From Salticus scenicus (Eukaryota; Arthropoda; Arachnida; Araneae; Salticidae), in contig OZ005648.1 of assembly GCA_963930645.1 (NCBI GenBank), positions 155,581,035-155,645,034 of the forward strand: a stretch of 64,000 bases of DNA. Reading direction: 5' to 3'. The notes under the pieces were generated by a model. That model was not told the origin of the DNA. It did not search any database and saw only the letters and a list, made by a program, of their open reading frames with translations. This document shows, piece by piece, positions 24,548 to 35,863 of this stretch (position 1 is the stretch's first letter; each line of letters starts with the position of its first letter). The position numbers were made by a program, and so were the translations under genes.

Positions 24548-25004
24548 CCCTTTCCGACCCGAAACATTTTTCCCTTAAAACATTACAGTCTTCTGTTTTT
24601 GCAAACTGAAAGAAAAATATGGACTATAACTGACATTTGTTGATTGGAAATTATACTTTAACCCTTTCATGGTCATGAACGTGTATACGCGGTCAGAGTT
24701 TTTTACTTCTGAATCATTTATTTATTGCTACGAATTTGCTAAATAGAAAACAATCAGTTTCTCAGAATTCCTGATAAATTTGTAATATTATTAGTACTTA
24801 ATGACTTAAAAATATATAAAACACATCCCACTAAAATGGCTTCGAAATGAAAAAATTAAAAATGGCGTGACCATGAATGGGTTAAATTTTCTGCTAATTA
24901 GCTTGATCGTTCATTTCCTGATTTTATTACTTATGACTTTTCCAGATGCAAAAATGTAAGTGGATTTATAATCCGAACGATCATACAGCCTAGGTCGGAA
25001 AGGG
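24548..25004. mobile_element. Outer TTAA-type element with ATAA flanks
   Basis: Ends are CCCTTTCCGACC (24548-24559) and GGTCGGAAAGGG (24993-25004), with ATAA on both sides (24544-24547, 25005-25008). It lies inside the right arm of X and contains the element at 24662-24881. Without that insert it would be about 233 bases. CCC...GGG ends fit the piggyBac style, though ATAA is not the usual TTAA. Confidence 0.75.
24662..24881. mobile_element. Inner TTAA-flanked MITE, 220 bp
   Basis: Left end CCCTTTCATGGTCATG; right end, read on the other strand, CCCATTCATGGTCACG. Perfect TTAA flanks at 24658-24661 and 24882-24885. It is nested in the element at 24548-25004. Non-coding. Confidence 0.85.
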
Positions 25005-25129
25005 ATAATAAGAAACAACAAAAACTCCATAGGATTTCATGGGAAAGGAAAAGAGTGAATCTGACCGATGTGCAGTGCAGCATTAATTATTTTGACCTAA
25101 CACAATTGTATAACTTGAATATTTTTAAT

Positions 25130-25405
25130 ATAGATCAGGTGTGATTGTGTTTAGGCAATTTATTTGATTTCAGCCATTTATTTTATTTTCAATACTGCAA
25201 TTTCAGTTTTTCAGATAGTTAAATTCATAAAATAAGACTAAAATATCAATTTCATATGGCTGCTAAATTAATTAATATTTTACATAATGAGGAAATTGGA
25301 CTTCCCTGTTATAAATTATATGTTCTCTCCCCATGTGAAAACTTTTCTCGTTAAAATTTCAAGTATTTTTTCATGAATTCAGAATCATTCCTATATAGAT
25401 TTTGA
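25130..25405 (+). repeat. Dispersed repeat, copy 2 (partner at 14295-14575)
   Basis: Same-orientation partner of 14295-14575, sharing AAATTCATAAAATAAGACT and TTTTTCATGAATTCA. It starts just beyond the right arm of repeat X. Confidence 0.7.
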
Positions 25406-25740
25406 AGTGGGAAAATGTGATTGGTGAGTGTTACTTTCATTTTAGTCATAAATATTTTTGTAATACTTTTTCAGTTTTATTTCATAATTAGTTAAATTTA
25501 TTTAACTTTTCAAGGAAAGATTTTAGTTTTCAACCAACTTTAACCCCTTCACCAAAACACAGCAAGGAAAGAGCCTTTTGCCTTGTATAAAATATTCAAA
25601 AATATGCTTTTTTTTTTAAAAGTATGATTCTTTTTGTTTTAATGCCTTCAAAGTTTTGTTTATATTAATAGAAATAATTAAAGTTATTGACAGGTAGAAA
25701 AACATGCAAAAGTTCTTACATACTTTAATATTGGTAAGGT

Positions 25741-27534
25741 GTGGATTGTGATTTCAAAAAATAATAATAATAAAAAATATTTTTTTAAAAATTTAAACTT
25801 CCTTGTTTGGTAGCTAATAGTTGTATATTTCAGTAAAAGGTATTTATTCATTGATTTTGTTTTTGTATTCTTACATTTTTAATCTTGGATCAAAATAGTT
25901 AGGTTTCTTATTTATTTTTTAATATTATTTTGTCATGTTTTTATCGTACTCAGTTAAAGGTTTTGATCAAATCATTATTATTTTGTTAAAGGAAGGAGAA
26001 AAAAAAGATTATTTAAAGTCATATTAAAAAGATGATAAAAATTTTAGAATATAATAATAATAAAAATATTTATTTTTTATTTTCAGTTAATTAAAAAAAT
26101 TCTTTTTTATATCCTTTTTCAAGTTTCAGATTAATTACCCAGAAAAGATTGTTTAGATGCTTTCGTATTCCAGTTAAAACATGTGTTATCAGGGACCTCT
26201 GGCCTCACATCCTTTGTTTATGACACCTGTAGAAATGATCAATCAGTTTATATGTTAATGGAGAACTTGCACAAGAATTATTTGTTGATAGAATTAAATA
26301 ACATTCTACTTTTTAAGGAACGCTCATGAATTGACACAGTGGATTGTGATTTAAAAATAAATAAATAATAATAAAATATTTTTTGAAAACTAAAACATCC
26401 TTGTTTATTAGCTAATAGTTGTATATTTCAGTAAAAGGTATTTATTTATTGATTTTGTTTTTGTATTCTTACATTTTTAATCTTGGATCAAAATAGTTAC
26501 TTCGTATTTATTTTTAAATATTATTTTGTTATGTTTTTATCATAATCAATTAAAGGTTTTGATCAAATCATTATTATTTTATTAAAGAAAGGGAAGAAGA
26601 AAGATGATTAAAATAAGTTATATTAAAAAGGTGATAAAAATTTTAGAATATAATAATAATAATAATAAAAATATTTACTTCGTGTTTTTTTTTTATTTTC
26701 AATTTCAAAAAAAAGTTTCAGATTAATTATCCCCCAAAAATTTTTTAGATGCTTTAGTATTCCAATTAAAGTGTTAATAGTTTAAAGATTTCAGTATTGT
26801 ACATTATATGGGATTTTTAGTGGCACTGGTAAAAATATCATTAGTTTCACATCTGTTATCAGGGGCCTCTGACCTCACACCCTTTGTTTATGATACCTGT
26901 AGAAATGATCAATCAGTTTATATGTTAATGGAGAACTTGCTCAAGAATTATTTGTTGGTAGAATTAAATTGCAATCTACTTTTTAAGGAACACTCACAAA
27001 TTGAGACAGTGAATTGTAATATCAAAAAAGAAATATTAATAATAATAAAATATTTTTTTGAAAACTAAAACATCCTTGTTTGTTAGCTAGTAGTTGTATA
27101 TTTCAGTAAAATGTATTTATTCATTGATTTTGTTTTTGTATTCTTACATTTTTAATCTTGGATCAAAATTGTTAGGCTTCTTTTTTATTTAATATAGATT
27201 ATTTTGTTATGTTTTTATTACATTCAGTTAAAGGTTTTGATTAAATCAGTATTATTTTGTCAAAGAAAGGAAAAGAGAAAGATTATTATAATAAGTTATA
27301 TTAAAAAGGTGATAAAAATTTTAGAATATAATAATAAAAATAAAAATATTTACTTTTTATTTTTTTCTTTTCAGTTAATTTCAAAAATTATTTTTTCTAT
27401 ACTTTTTAAAGTGTCAGATTAATTATCCAGAAAAGATTTTTTAGCTGCTTTGGTATTCCATTTAAAATTTTAATAGTTTAAAAATTTCAGTATTGTACAT
27501 CACATGGGATTTTTAATGGCTCTGGTAAAAATAA
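25741..27534 (+). repeat. Triplicated segment, about 600-680 bp per unit
   Basis: Three direct repeats start at 25741, 26339 and 27009, each with GTGGATTGTGATTT or a close variant. The third is interrupted at 27534 and resumes at 30385-30537. Shared words include TAATAGTTGTATATTTCAGT, CATTTTTAATCTTGGATCAA and CACATCTGTTATCAGGG. The frames at 26808-27068 and 27204-27422 lie inside units and are not conserved as proteins between them, so I do not call genes. Confidence 0.85.
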
Positions 27535-27685
27535 TAGGGCTGGATTATTTATCAATATATCCCCAAGTATCGATATTTTTTTAATATCGCGATAACAGTA
27601 TTTAAGTTCTTGTTCTATCGATATATCCCTCTAACGATATTTCCTAACGTGCACAGCTAATTTCTCTAACACGCGCACAACTAAT

Positions 27686-27853
27686 CAGTGGCGGATCCAG
27701 AACTTGACTTTTGGGGGGGGGGGCTGAGATTTATCAAAATGTTATTCTAGACAAATAAAAAATTGACAATTGCAATATTCAATGGTGAATGTCAGTGTTT
27801 TGGGGGGGGGGGGGCTTCAGCCCCCTAGCCCCCCCCCCTTAAATCCGCCACTG
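27686..27853. mobile_element. 168-bp nested MITE, CAGTGGCGGAT ends
   Basis: CAGTGGCGGAT (27686-27696) pairs with ATCCGCCACTG (27843-27853). Eight-base flanks CAACTAAT and CAGCTAAT differ at one position. Internal G and C homopolymers (27713-27723, 27801-27812, 27829-27837) are arranged in inverse orientation. It accounts for the spurious frame at 27825-28010. Confidence 0.8.
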
Positions 27854-28172
27854 CAGCTAATTTCTCTAACGCGCACAGCGCGATCAAGTCATATGCGATA
27901 AACAGCGTCCAACGCCATAACTTCAAATTCTGCTTCCCCGCCTCACCGTACCCCGTACCACCCCGTAAACACCCAACAAACAGACCGCCGAATATCTTAT
28001 ACAAATACACCTTCTCTTCCTTTCCTCCTATTCACTGACTAAACTCGAAAAAATAACCCCAACCGGCTTCATTTGTGCGAACTGCGCACTCTCAAATCGA
28101 AACCACTACTTAAAAAGTATGACCTTGAACGATAACATATAAAATGTTTCATTCCTCATTCATCATGTTATC

Positions 28173-28407
28173 GCAGTAGTATATTATTTCCCATTCGATA
28201 ATATCTCCAAACCAATAATATCGAAGTTGCTCATCGCTCGCAGGTGAAAAGTTAAAACACTGCAAACAGTATATCGCGTTTAGTTCATGGCAGTAGTATA
28301 TTATTTTCCATTCGATAATATTCCCACACCAATAATATCGAAGCTGCTCTTCGCTCGCAGGTGAAAAGTGAAAACACTGGAAACAGTATATTGCGTTTAG
28401 TTCTTGT
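28173..28407. repeat. Tandem duplication, 117 bp x 2
   Basis: Units start with GCAGTAGTATATTATTT at 28173 and 28290, both carrying CCATTCGATAATAT and GCTCGCAGGTGAAAAGT. It lies inside the hAT-like element. Confidence 0.9.
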
Positions 28408-28499
28408 TATCGGTTCGTTGACATATTGTTCGGAATTGCATGGATTGTTCGAAATATCGTCAAGTGGGTTTTTTTTTTTTTTCTTTTTTTAGCAAAGAA

Positions 28500-29185
28500 T
28501 TAACTGAAATTGATTACTTATTTTTTTAAAATTGGATTTATTATTCTATCTTCTGCACATATAAGAAGAAAATATAAGATTTGGATAAACGTTTTTCCGG
28601 TTTTCGATGAATTTACACGTTTTGAGATTTCCTTGCATTTTAATTAACTGAAATTGTCTACTGATTTTTAAAAAGTGGATTTATTACTAGTTTCTGCGTA
28701 CATAAGAAGAAAGAAGATACGAAATAAATTTCGATTTCCGTTTTTTGATATATTTACACGTTTTGGGATTTCCTTGCATTTCATTTAAGTGAAACTGATT
28801 ACTTATTTTTTTTTAAAGTTGATTTATTATTATATCTTCTACATATACAAGAAGAAAGTGTAAGATTTGGATAAATTTTTATTTCCAGTTTTCGATGAAT
28901 TTACACGTTTTGAGATTTCCTTGCTTTTCAATTAACTGAAACTGACTACTTATTATTTAAAATGTGGATTTATTACTGGCTTCTACATGCATAAGAAGAA
29001 AGTAGAAGACACGGGGAAAATTTCGATTTCTGGTTTTCGATGAATTTACACGTTTTGAGATTTCCTTGCATTTCAATTAACTGAAATTGAGTACTTATTC
29101 TTAAAAAAGTGGAGAAAGTATAAGATTCAGAAAAAATTTAGATTTCCAGTTTTCGATGATGTTACATGTTTTCAGATTCCTTGAA
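28500..29185. repeat. Tandem array, about 145 bp x 5
   Basis: Units begin TTAACTGAAATTGA or similar at 28500, 28644, 28785, 28932 and 29077. Each carries CATAAGAAGAAAG and TTTACACGTTTTGAGATTTC. The last is shortened. It shares a core with the repeat at 18585-19125. Confidence 0.85.
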
Positions 29186-30559
29186 CTCTAATTGACCATT
29201 TTTTAGATTTCCTTTCTTTCTTTCTTTTCTTTTTTCTTTTTCTTTTTTTTTTTTTTTTTTTAGTTCGAACGCTCTATTTCATGGACGACTCGTGCCTATC
29301 GGCCAACAGGGGTCGCTGCTGTGCTGCAATTTAATTCCGTTTATGAGAAGGCAGTTGCTTTGCTTTGCAAAAAGTGATCGATCTTCAACCACTGGGCGGT
29401 ACTAGTATATAAATATAATACAATTTCCAAATGTTATAAAAACATTACAAAATATGAATTCAATATATATATCTTTAAAAAAAAAAAAAAAAAAAAACAT
29501 GATATGGTAAGTAGATAAAAAATAAAATAAAAATGGCAGGAAATTGACCTTTAGAATACCTATGAGTTATAGGGTCTCAAATTAATATTACTCTACAACC
29601 GAGAAAGTTTATTCGGTGGCAATTCTAAAGAAAGTTTATAAACAGTATTTCTACTGTGCATTTCTTATTCACTGAAATTAATTTAATTACAACCATATCG
29701 CTATCAATGACTGACAGGAATATTGGTAAATGAACTTTCTTTATACTCAGGAATGGGAATTAGGCGCAAAACTCATACTAATATTTATTTTTAAAATTTC
29801 CGTATATAAATGAATCATTGATATATATATATAGAGAGAGAGAGAGATAGTTAAGTTACGACTTCTGCGCAAAATTTTATTAATCATCTACATTCTAAGT
29901 ACAACTTCATTTTTCTTAAGCTTATATTTTTATTATAATTATGTATCTTGATGATATACTTTGTGTAAATAAAACACATATCACCCATTAGCTCTCTTAA
30001 AATGTGATTTTGAAATAATTAAATCTTAAAATGGAAAGAGCGGAGGACAAACTATTCAGAAATATACTTAAAAGTAATGGTATAAATTAAAAGAAACACA
30101 AAACATTGTGTTGCTATTTATGCATTTTCTTTCTTTCTTTTTTTTTTTTTTTTCTTTTTAATAAAAAAGATTTGGAAGTAATATACCAGAAAATATAAAT
30201 ATACATATAGAAAACACTCCACACTTGTATACATTAAAATTGGTGTTCATTTGTCTTTAAAAAGTAGCAAATATCTGTTTTCCTTCTCTTGAAATAAATA
30301 TCGCAATATATCACCAATATCGATATTAACTTGATGATATATCGCGATATTTAATTTCTGATATCGTCCAGCTCTAAAAAATAATAATTTCACATCTGTT
30401 ATCAGGGACCTCTGACATCACACCCTTTGTTTATGACACCTGTAGTTTATATGTTAATGGAGAACTTGCACAAGAATTATTTGTTGATAGAATTAAATTA
30501 CATTCTACTTTTTAAGGAATGCTCACAAATTGACACACCATAACTAAAACCTTACAGGC

Positions 30560-30922
30560 ATAATTAATTAAATAAAAACCTTAAAATGTACCTCATGTTA
30601 CGTTAATATTTTCATCTGGGCGCCCAGACCTTCTCAAACGTTCAACTGTGTCGGATCTCTTCCATAATTACGCCATGTTTAGAGAGGCAATAGAAATTGC
30701 AACGACACCGGAAGTCTGTAACGATAGTGACGCAATGGCACCAAACCGGATGTGGAATCAACTAATAGAAGCTATAAAAGACTGCAACGTGAAGAGATCC
30801 GACACAGTTGAACGTTTGAGAAGGTCTGGGCGCCCAGATGAAAATATTAACGTAACATGAGGTACATTTTAAGGTTTTTATTTAATTAATTATGTGTAAA
30901 AGTACTTCGTTTTAGTTTATTT
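30560..30922. mobile_element. Palindromic element with 12-bp target duplication
   Basis: AACCTTACAGGC occurs at 30548-30559 and 30923-30934. Inside, the arms (about 30560-30662 and 30796-30895) are complementary over roughly 100 bases, including the self-complementary GGGCGCCC; about 130 bases in the middle are unpaired. The right arm is followed by about 27 extra bases before the duplication. The frame at 30648-30860 lies mainly in the middle and right arm. I cannot name it; it may be a captured fragment or chance. Confidence 0.75.
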
Positions 30923-31030
30923 AACCTTACAGGCAGTTGAAGGGTTTTAAGATAAACACTCCTGCCATTTTATATGAGCAATTGTAACAAAAATATCATA
31001 ATTGAAAAATTCCGTCATTCTAAATTTTTT

Positions 31031-31188
31031 AAACTCAAGCTGTTTATTTATTTAAATTGCATTTCATATTGCATGTACAAAAAGCATACATGTGATTTTC
31101 TTGCTTTAGAAAGTAGTTTTAAATGTGATTTGAAAAAAAAAAAAATTGTGTTTTTATTAAAATAATAATAATAATAATAATAATAAAA

Positions 31189-31228
<40 letters not shown>

Positions 31229-31320
31229 GGGGGGGGGGGGGGGGGGGTTGCATGTGCTATATATATTTTTTGCCCAAGCATTATGAAATACAATTTAAAT
31301 AAATAAATAGCTTGAGTTTG
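31031..31320. mobile_element. MITE with about 70-bp inverted arms
   Basis: AAACTCAAGCTGTTTATTTA at 31031-31050 pairs with 31301-31319, and the match runs on through GCATTTCATATTGCATGT to about 31100. The centre is simple sequence: (AAT)n, (TA)n, poly-T and poly-G (31165-31247). The frames over 30974-31165 and 31048-31329 are products of this. Confidence 0.7.
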
Positions 31321-31329
31321 AAAAGTCAA

Positions 31330-31890
31330 ATAGTGAATGACGTCACAACTTCCAACTTCATGGTGGAATTTTCGAACTCTGTTATCTCTGTAACAAGTGT
31401 TAACGTATTGTTTTTTAATTAAAAACTGTTCATTATATATAATGCATTTTATAATTAAAAAATATGTATATAGCTATATTTATAAAATTCTCAACCTTGA
31501 ATTTAATTTCACATATTTTTCTTTCTTTTTTCTTTTTTTTTTTTTTATAAAATCTGCAGTGTTTATTTAGCTTACAAATTACATCTATAGTGTTCAACTA
31601 GCTTACAAATTATAAAATGTGGACATAGGGCTGGTCTTCAATTTAATTAAATATTTTTTTTTTTTTTTTTTTTTTTTTTAATCTCTATTTTTCAATAGAA
31701 TTTAGAGATTTTTGGATTGTGAACTTATAATCGCTATTTTTAACTAAATTTTAATTTTTGTCAAAATTAGTTTAAAAAACACATTTTAATGGATTTTTAA
31801 ATACCTAATTTTCAACCGATGTTAGAGATTTTCGGACTTAAACTCATAAACACTATTTATATCCAATTTTTAACCTTTGTCAAAATCTGT
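31330..31890. other. Non-coding stretch
   Basis: AT-rich with poly-T at 31651-31679. Two loosely similar stretches (31680-31790 and 31795-31890, GAATTTAGAGATTTTTGGA and GATGTTAGAGATTTTCGGA) suggest an old duplication of about 115 bases. Confidence 0.45.
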
Positions 31891-31894
31891 TTAA

Positions 31895-32099
31895 CTCTTT
31901 AACCATATTGTAGTTTTTTAGCACTTCTGTTTAGTAATTCAGAAAATAGATACAAAGTATGAGTTGAAAAATTTGTTTCTAAATTCTACAGATACTCATT
32001 AATAATAAAAAAGGTAAAATATGTGTTAGTAGTTTGTTACACCAACCATTTATTTCAACTATCAAATGACGGAAAAAGATGTTTGTAACGGTAAAAGGA
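31895..32099. mobile_element. Degenerate TTAA-flanked MITE
   Basis: Ends CTCTTTAACCAT and, on the other strand, TCCTTTTACCGT, with TTAA at 31891-31894 and 32100-32103. The terminal match is imperfect, so this copy is older or the call is weaker than for 24662-24881. Confidence 0.55.
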
Positions 32100-32575
32100 T
32101 TAAAACTCTCAATCTACAAGAAAGAAAAAAAAAATAGATATATACTTCAATCCAAAAAATCATATGACTTATATTGCTATCTAACATGATTTGAAAGTTG
32201 AACAATTGTCAGCTTGCAAATTTTAAAATGTCACTTCAAAGTGACCTGGTAAAAACCATATTTAAATTGATTTAAAAAAAAAAAGCTACGACCCATCTTG
32301 ATTAAATCAGTGTTTTAGTAATAATAAAACACATTAAAATCAATCTATTTGGAAGGTATTGTGCCACAGACAGATAGACACATAGATAAAAGCTTCAAAT
32401 TGATAACACCTCTCTTTGTTCAGTCAGGGGTTGATAAGTAATATAATATTTTGGTAATTAAAAAAAATTAAATAATCAATTAAAACTATTTCATTGAAAC
32501 ATGTTTTCTATAAAAATGTGTTCCTGTTAAAGTATTCCAATTGAGAGTAATATATCAAAAACTTTTTGTGACTTT

Positions 32576-33079
32576 AAATGAATTATAATAGCTGCACATA
32601 TCATTTTCACTAAAAACAGATTATAAAGTACATTAATAACTTGTTCTGGTTTATTGAATTTAAACTGCATATTGAAATTAAAATATGTTTCTAACAAGAG
32701 TAATCTATAAATATTAATGCACCTGTATTCTTTCATGCAGTCTCATGTAAGAATTATAAACGTTACTTGCTATTCTTTTTTAACAGGCAGCATATAGTTA
32801 TGATAACTTTTATTATTATTTAAAAGTAAATGAATTATAATAGCTGCACATATCATTTTCACTAAAAACAGATTATAAAGTACATTAATAACTTGTTCTG
32901 GTTTATTGAATTTAAACTGCATATTGAAATTAAAATATGTTTCTAACAAGAGTAATCTATAAATATTAATGCATCTGTATTCTTTCATGCAGTCTCATGT
33001 AAGAATTATAAACGTTACTTGCTATTCTTTTTTAACAGGCAGCATATAGTTATGATAACTTTTATTATTATTTAAAAGT
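32576..33079. repeat. Near-identical tandem duplication, 252 bp x 2
   Basis: 32576-32827 and 32828-33079 differ at about one base (CACCTG versus CATCTG). The two matching minus-strand frames at 32527-32736 and 32770-32988 simply reflect this duplication; the peptide has no domain and is not called a gene. Confidence 0.95.
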
Positions 33080-35495
33080 ATAACATATTCTAAAATTCCT
33101 AAATTAAAAGTAAATAAATAAAATTTCTTTCTGCTTTAGCTTAAATTTTATTTGTAGGTTATAGCAAGTTTTATTAAAAGGGATTTTGGTAAAATTGATT
33201 ACGCTAAATTTGATAATTCATCTGGTGTTCAGTTTTTAACATATAATTGTAAGTAAAAAATTCAACTCCTGTTTCTGTTTACTCTTCCATTAGAATTTAA
33301 ATTATTATATATTTATATGTATATATAAAACAGACATGGGGCATGCAAAATATTTTTTAAATATAAAATTAGCTTTTACATGTAAGCTATGAAATATTGC
33401 ATTTGTGATTTATTTTTTGAATAACATACATTTTGGATGTGTAATGCAAATTTTTCATTATTTTGGTAGATGAATGTGGTGTGGTGGTATGTAATTTAAC
33501 GCTGGTTGTCTACAAGTCGTGGTTGAATGATTATGGATCCATAAAGTTTTGTTTTGCATTTCTTCATATAATTTAATTACAAGAAATATTCTATAACCAA
33601 GTTCTGATCCAACAACTATGTTGTTAAGTGAATTGGTCAAAAAGCAATATGCTGGACATATAAAAAGTACATAGCAAGCCTTTAGTTGTACTCAATCCAC
33701 TTGCCACCATTTACCACTGACTGGTTGTGTTTGGATCCTTCAGAAGAAACTCAACTTAAAATTGTGGTAACTAAGCAAATATATACCTTACAAATTTAAA
33801 AATACGAATTTAATTTTTTAAATGCCAGCAAAACATAAGTGTTCCCTCTCAGCCTCTCATCAGATAATATAAGCTTCATTTATTTTTCAGTGCATAAATT
33901 GAGAAAAATTAATGGTTAATATGGTAATAATAATTGTATCATGATTTAAATAAAAGATCACAACATTAAGGTATTAGTTTTTAAATTCAATATAAACTAT
34001 GTTAATCAATGAAGATAATAATAATTAATTTTTTAATGTCTAAGTTTATAATTCATATGAATTGTTATAAAGTTTATTAATTGAAATTGTCACAAGTACT
34101 AAACTGTAAAGTTTTTACACAATGAATTTCTAAGAATTTTGCATGTAACTTAAACAATAATAGAAAAAAAAAAAAAAAAAATGCAAAAATATATTTAAAA
34201 GAAATATTAATTAAACTTATGATTTATAAAACTAAAAAGAACCATAATTTTGTTTTCCTTCTTTTTATTTTTTTATTTTTATTAAGGAGGAAAAGAGAAA
34301 CATTTGTTTATGCTATAGTTTATGAGGGAAAAAATTTGCAGTTTTTGGTGCATTCTTTAAGTTAATATTTAGTAAAAAAAAATAAAGGGGAAAAAATTAA
34401 GTGTGAAGAAGAGGTTATCAGTAATTCTAATACACCGATTGCTGGTAAGAAAATTTAAGTCATCCGTGATGACCTGGCAACATTATTTATTAAGTTCAGA
34501 TCACATAAGTCTTAAAGTAAGGAATACCTGTACCTTAATGACTTGTCTTATTTTTCATAATTTCTACTTTCTTTATTATCATTAATTAATAGCTAATAAG
34601 TGTAATGCTAAATTTTTTAGACTTCAGGATATTTAAAATCCAGGTAAGTAATTTTTCTTTTTAAAGAAAAAAAAATTTATATATATTAATTTAAAATTTC
34701 AGTAAAATAAAATTTGATGAGATTAACATTTTTGATAGTTGATCATATTGTGTGTCATCTTTAAATATTACTATGTTAGGATTATTGTATATAAAATTTT
34801 TAGATTAATTCGTTTTCTATTTTTAATTTTCAGTAAAATTTCATTTTTCAATTATCTGTTTTATTATTTTATAAATTTCATTTTGTAACTTCACATTTTT
34901 CAATTTTAGTAAAATTGTTCCATTTCATTTTATGTCTATTATTTCTTTTTATTAAAATATTTCTTACATAAAAAAAAAATATTACTTTAATAGTTGAATT
35001 TGTTGTTTTCATTTCATTTATTTATTTCTTAATCATTGGTATCAGTATTTGCTTAACCATATTGTCTCTGTCTTTTACAAAATGAATTTTAAATATGCTA
35101 TCTTGTTAAACTTTTAACGTTCACTCTATATTTTCGTTTAAAAATTGTTAAATTAATTTCAAAAATGGTAAAAAAAAAAAAAAACGCATAACTGATCATA
35201 AATATTGTAAAAAGAAAAAATTAGCATTTTTAATTTTTGAGAAATTTTTGGTGTGAAAACATCTATTTATTAACCTGATTAAATTTAAATATTAATTAAT
35301 TTATTAGATAATAACTTTGTTTAAGTAAATACTATAAATTGTAAAAAAAAAAAAATTCAACAGTTGTTTTTCTGGTTAAAATAATAGATGGCTCTTCATT
35401 AAGGAAGAAAATCTAGGCATGTGTATATCATTAAAGCAGCAACTAAGCATCCATGCCTACTAAGAAATTTAAGGTGACTTCCTCTGAAACATTGT
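33080..35495. other. Non-coding stretch with exon-like splice signals
   Basis: AT-rich, no gene recognised. A TTATTTGTAG acceptor followed by GTTATAGC at 33158, and a 23-base acceptor/donor-bounded segment at 34621-34643 (donor GTAAGT), are reported as findings. Frames at 33458-33640 and 34403-34585 show no domain. Confidence 0.4.
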
Positions 35496-35863
35496 CAGGA
35501 TTGCTACACAAATCGGGAGATCATTTATCTGAGTTTTTCGTATTTCTTTTAAAAGTAAAATAAATTACACACAGTCATGCAGCATTAGAATCTAACATGT
35601 TCACAAGTCAATTGAACATATCTAGGCTATATATTAACTTTTGGGCAAAACTGTATATTTGACTTTTTCTTCTTCTGTATAAAGCACTAAAATTTAAAAA
35701 AGATTTGATTATGAAATAAATTTTTAATGTTTTTCCAAAAAATTTCAAAATTCCCTAAATTTTTCCTGTTTTTTTTTTTTTTTTTTTTAAATACCTTGAG
35801 TTTTCCTGTTTTTTAATAGTTTTGCAAATTTTCTGAGTTTTCCAAGTACCATAGCAACCTTAA
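35496..35863 (-). mobile_element. Inverted copy of the CAGGGTTGCTAC MITE
   Basis: The left end CAGGATTGCTAC and right end TACCATAGCAACCT match those at 20890-21214 in the opposite orientation. Internal words shared on the opposite strand include TGTTCAATTGACTTGT, AACATGTTAGATTCTAATGC and AATTCCCT. The ends are more decayed than in the first copy. Confidence 0.75.

Larger units (their letters stand above)
23256..25085. repeat. Inverted-repeat unit 'X' with nested insertions
   Basis: The left arm at about 23270-23450 and the right arm at about 24450-25085 are inverted copies. Left words CCTATGGGATTTTTGTTGC and ATCTTAGTGAGTAATT match right words CTCCATAGGATTTCATGGGA and AATTACTCACTAAGATGAAA. 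The right arm is split by the element at 24548-25004. Further copies of X occur at 59050-62340 (split by a Tigger element) and 63930-64000. Confidence 0.75.
27535..30376. mobile_element. hAT-like element, 2.84 kb, 8-bp target duplication
   Basis: The left end TAGGGCTGGA (27535-27544) matches the complement of the right end TCCAGCTCTA (30367-30376) at nine of ten bases. AAAAATAA flanks both ends exactly (27527-27534 and 30377-30384). The other copies of the triplicated segment show the empty site. Inner ends are rich in ATCGATAT/GATATATCG words. TAG-type ends with an 8-bp duplication fit hAT elements. No transposase was found, so it is non-autonomous. It holds a nested MITE, a 117-bp duplication and a roughly 145-bp tandem array. 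Confidence 0.85.

Noticed and set aside
30648..30860. 70-codon open frame
   Set aside because: Lies in the centre and right arm of a palindromic mobile element; no known domain.
31048..31329. 93-codon minus-strand frame with poly-Pro, poly-Lys and poly-Tyr
   Set aside because: Translation of homopolymers and microsatellites inside a MITE.
32527..32988. Two related minus-strand proteins (69 and 72 residues)
   Set aside because: Both are the same frame in a recent 252-bp tandem duplication; no recognisable domain.
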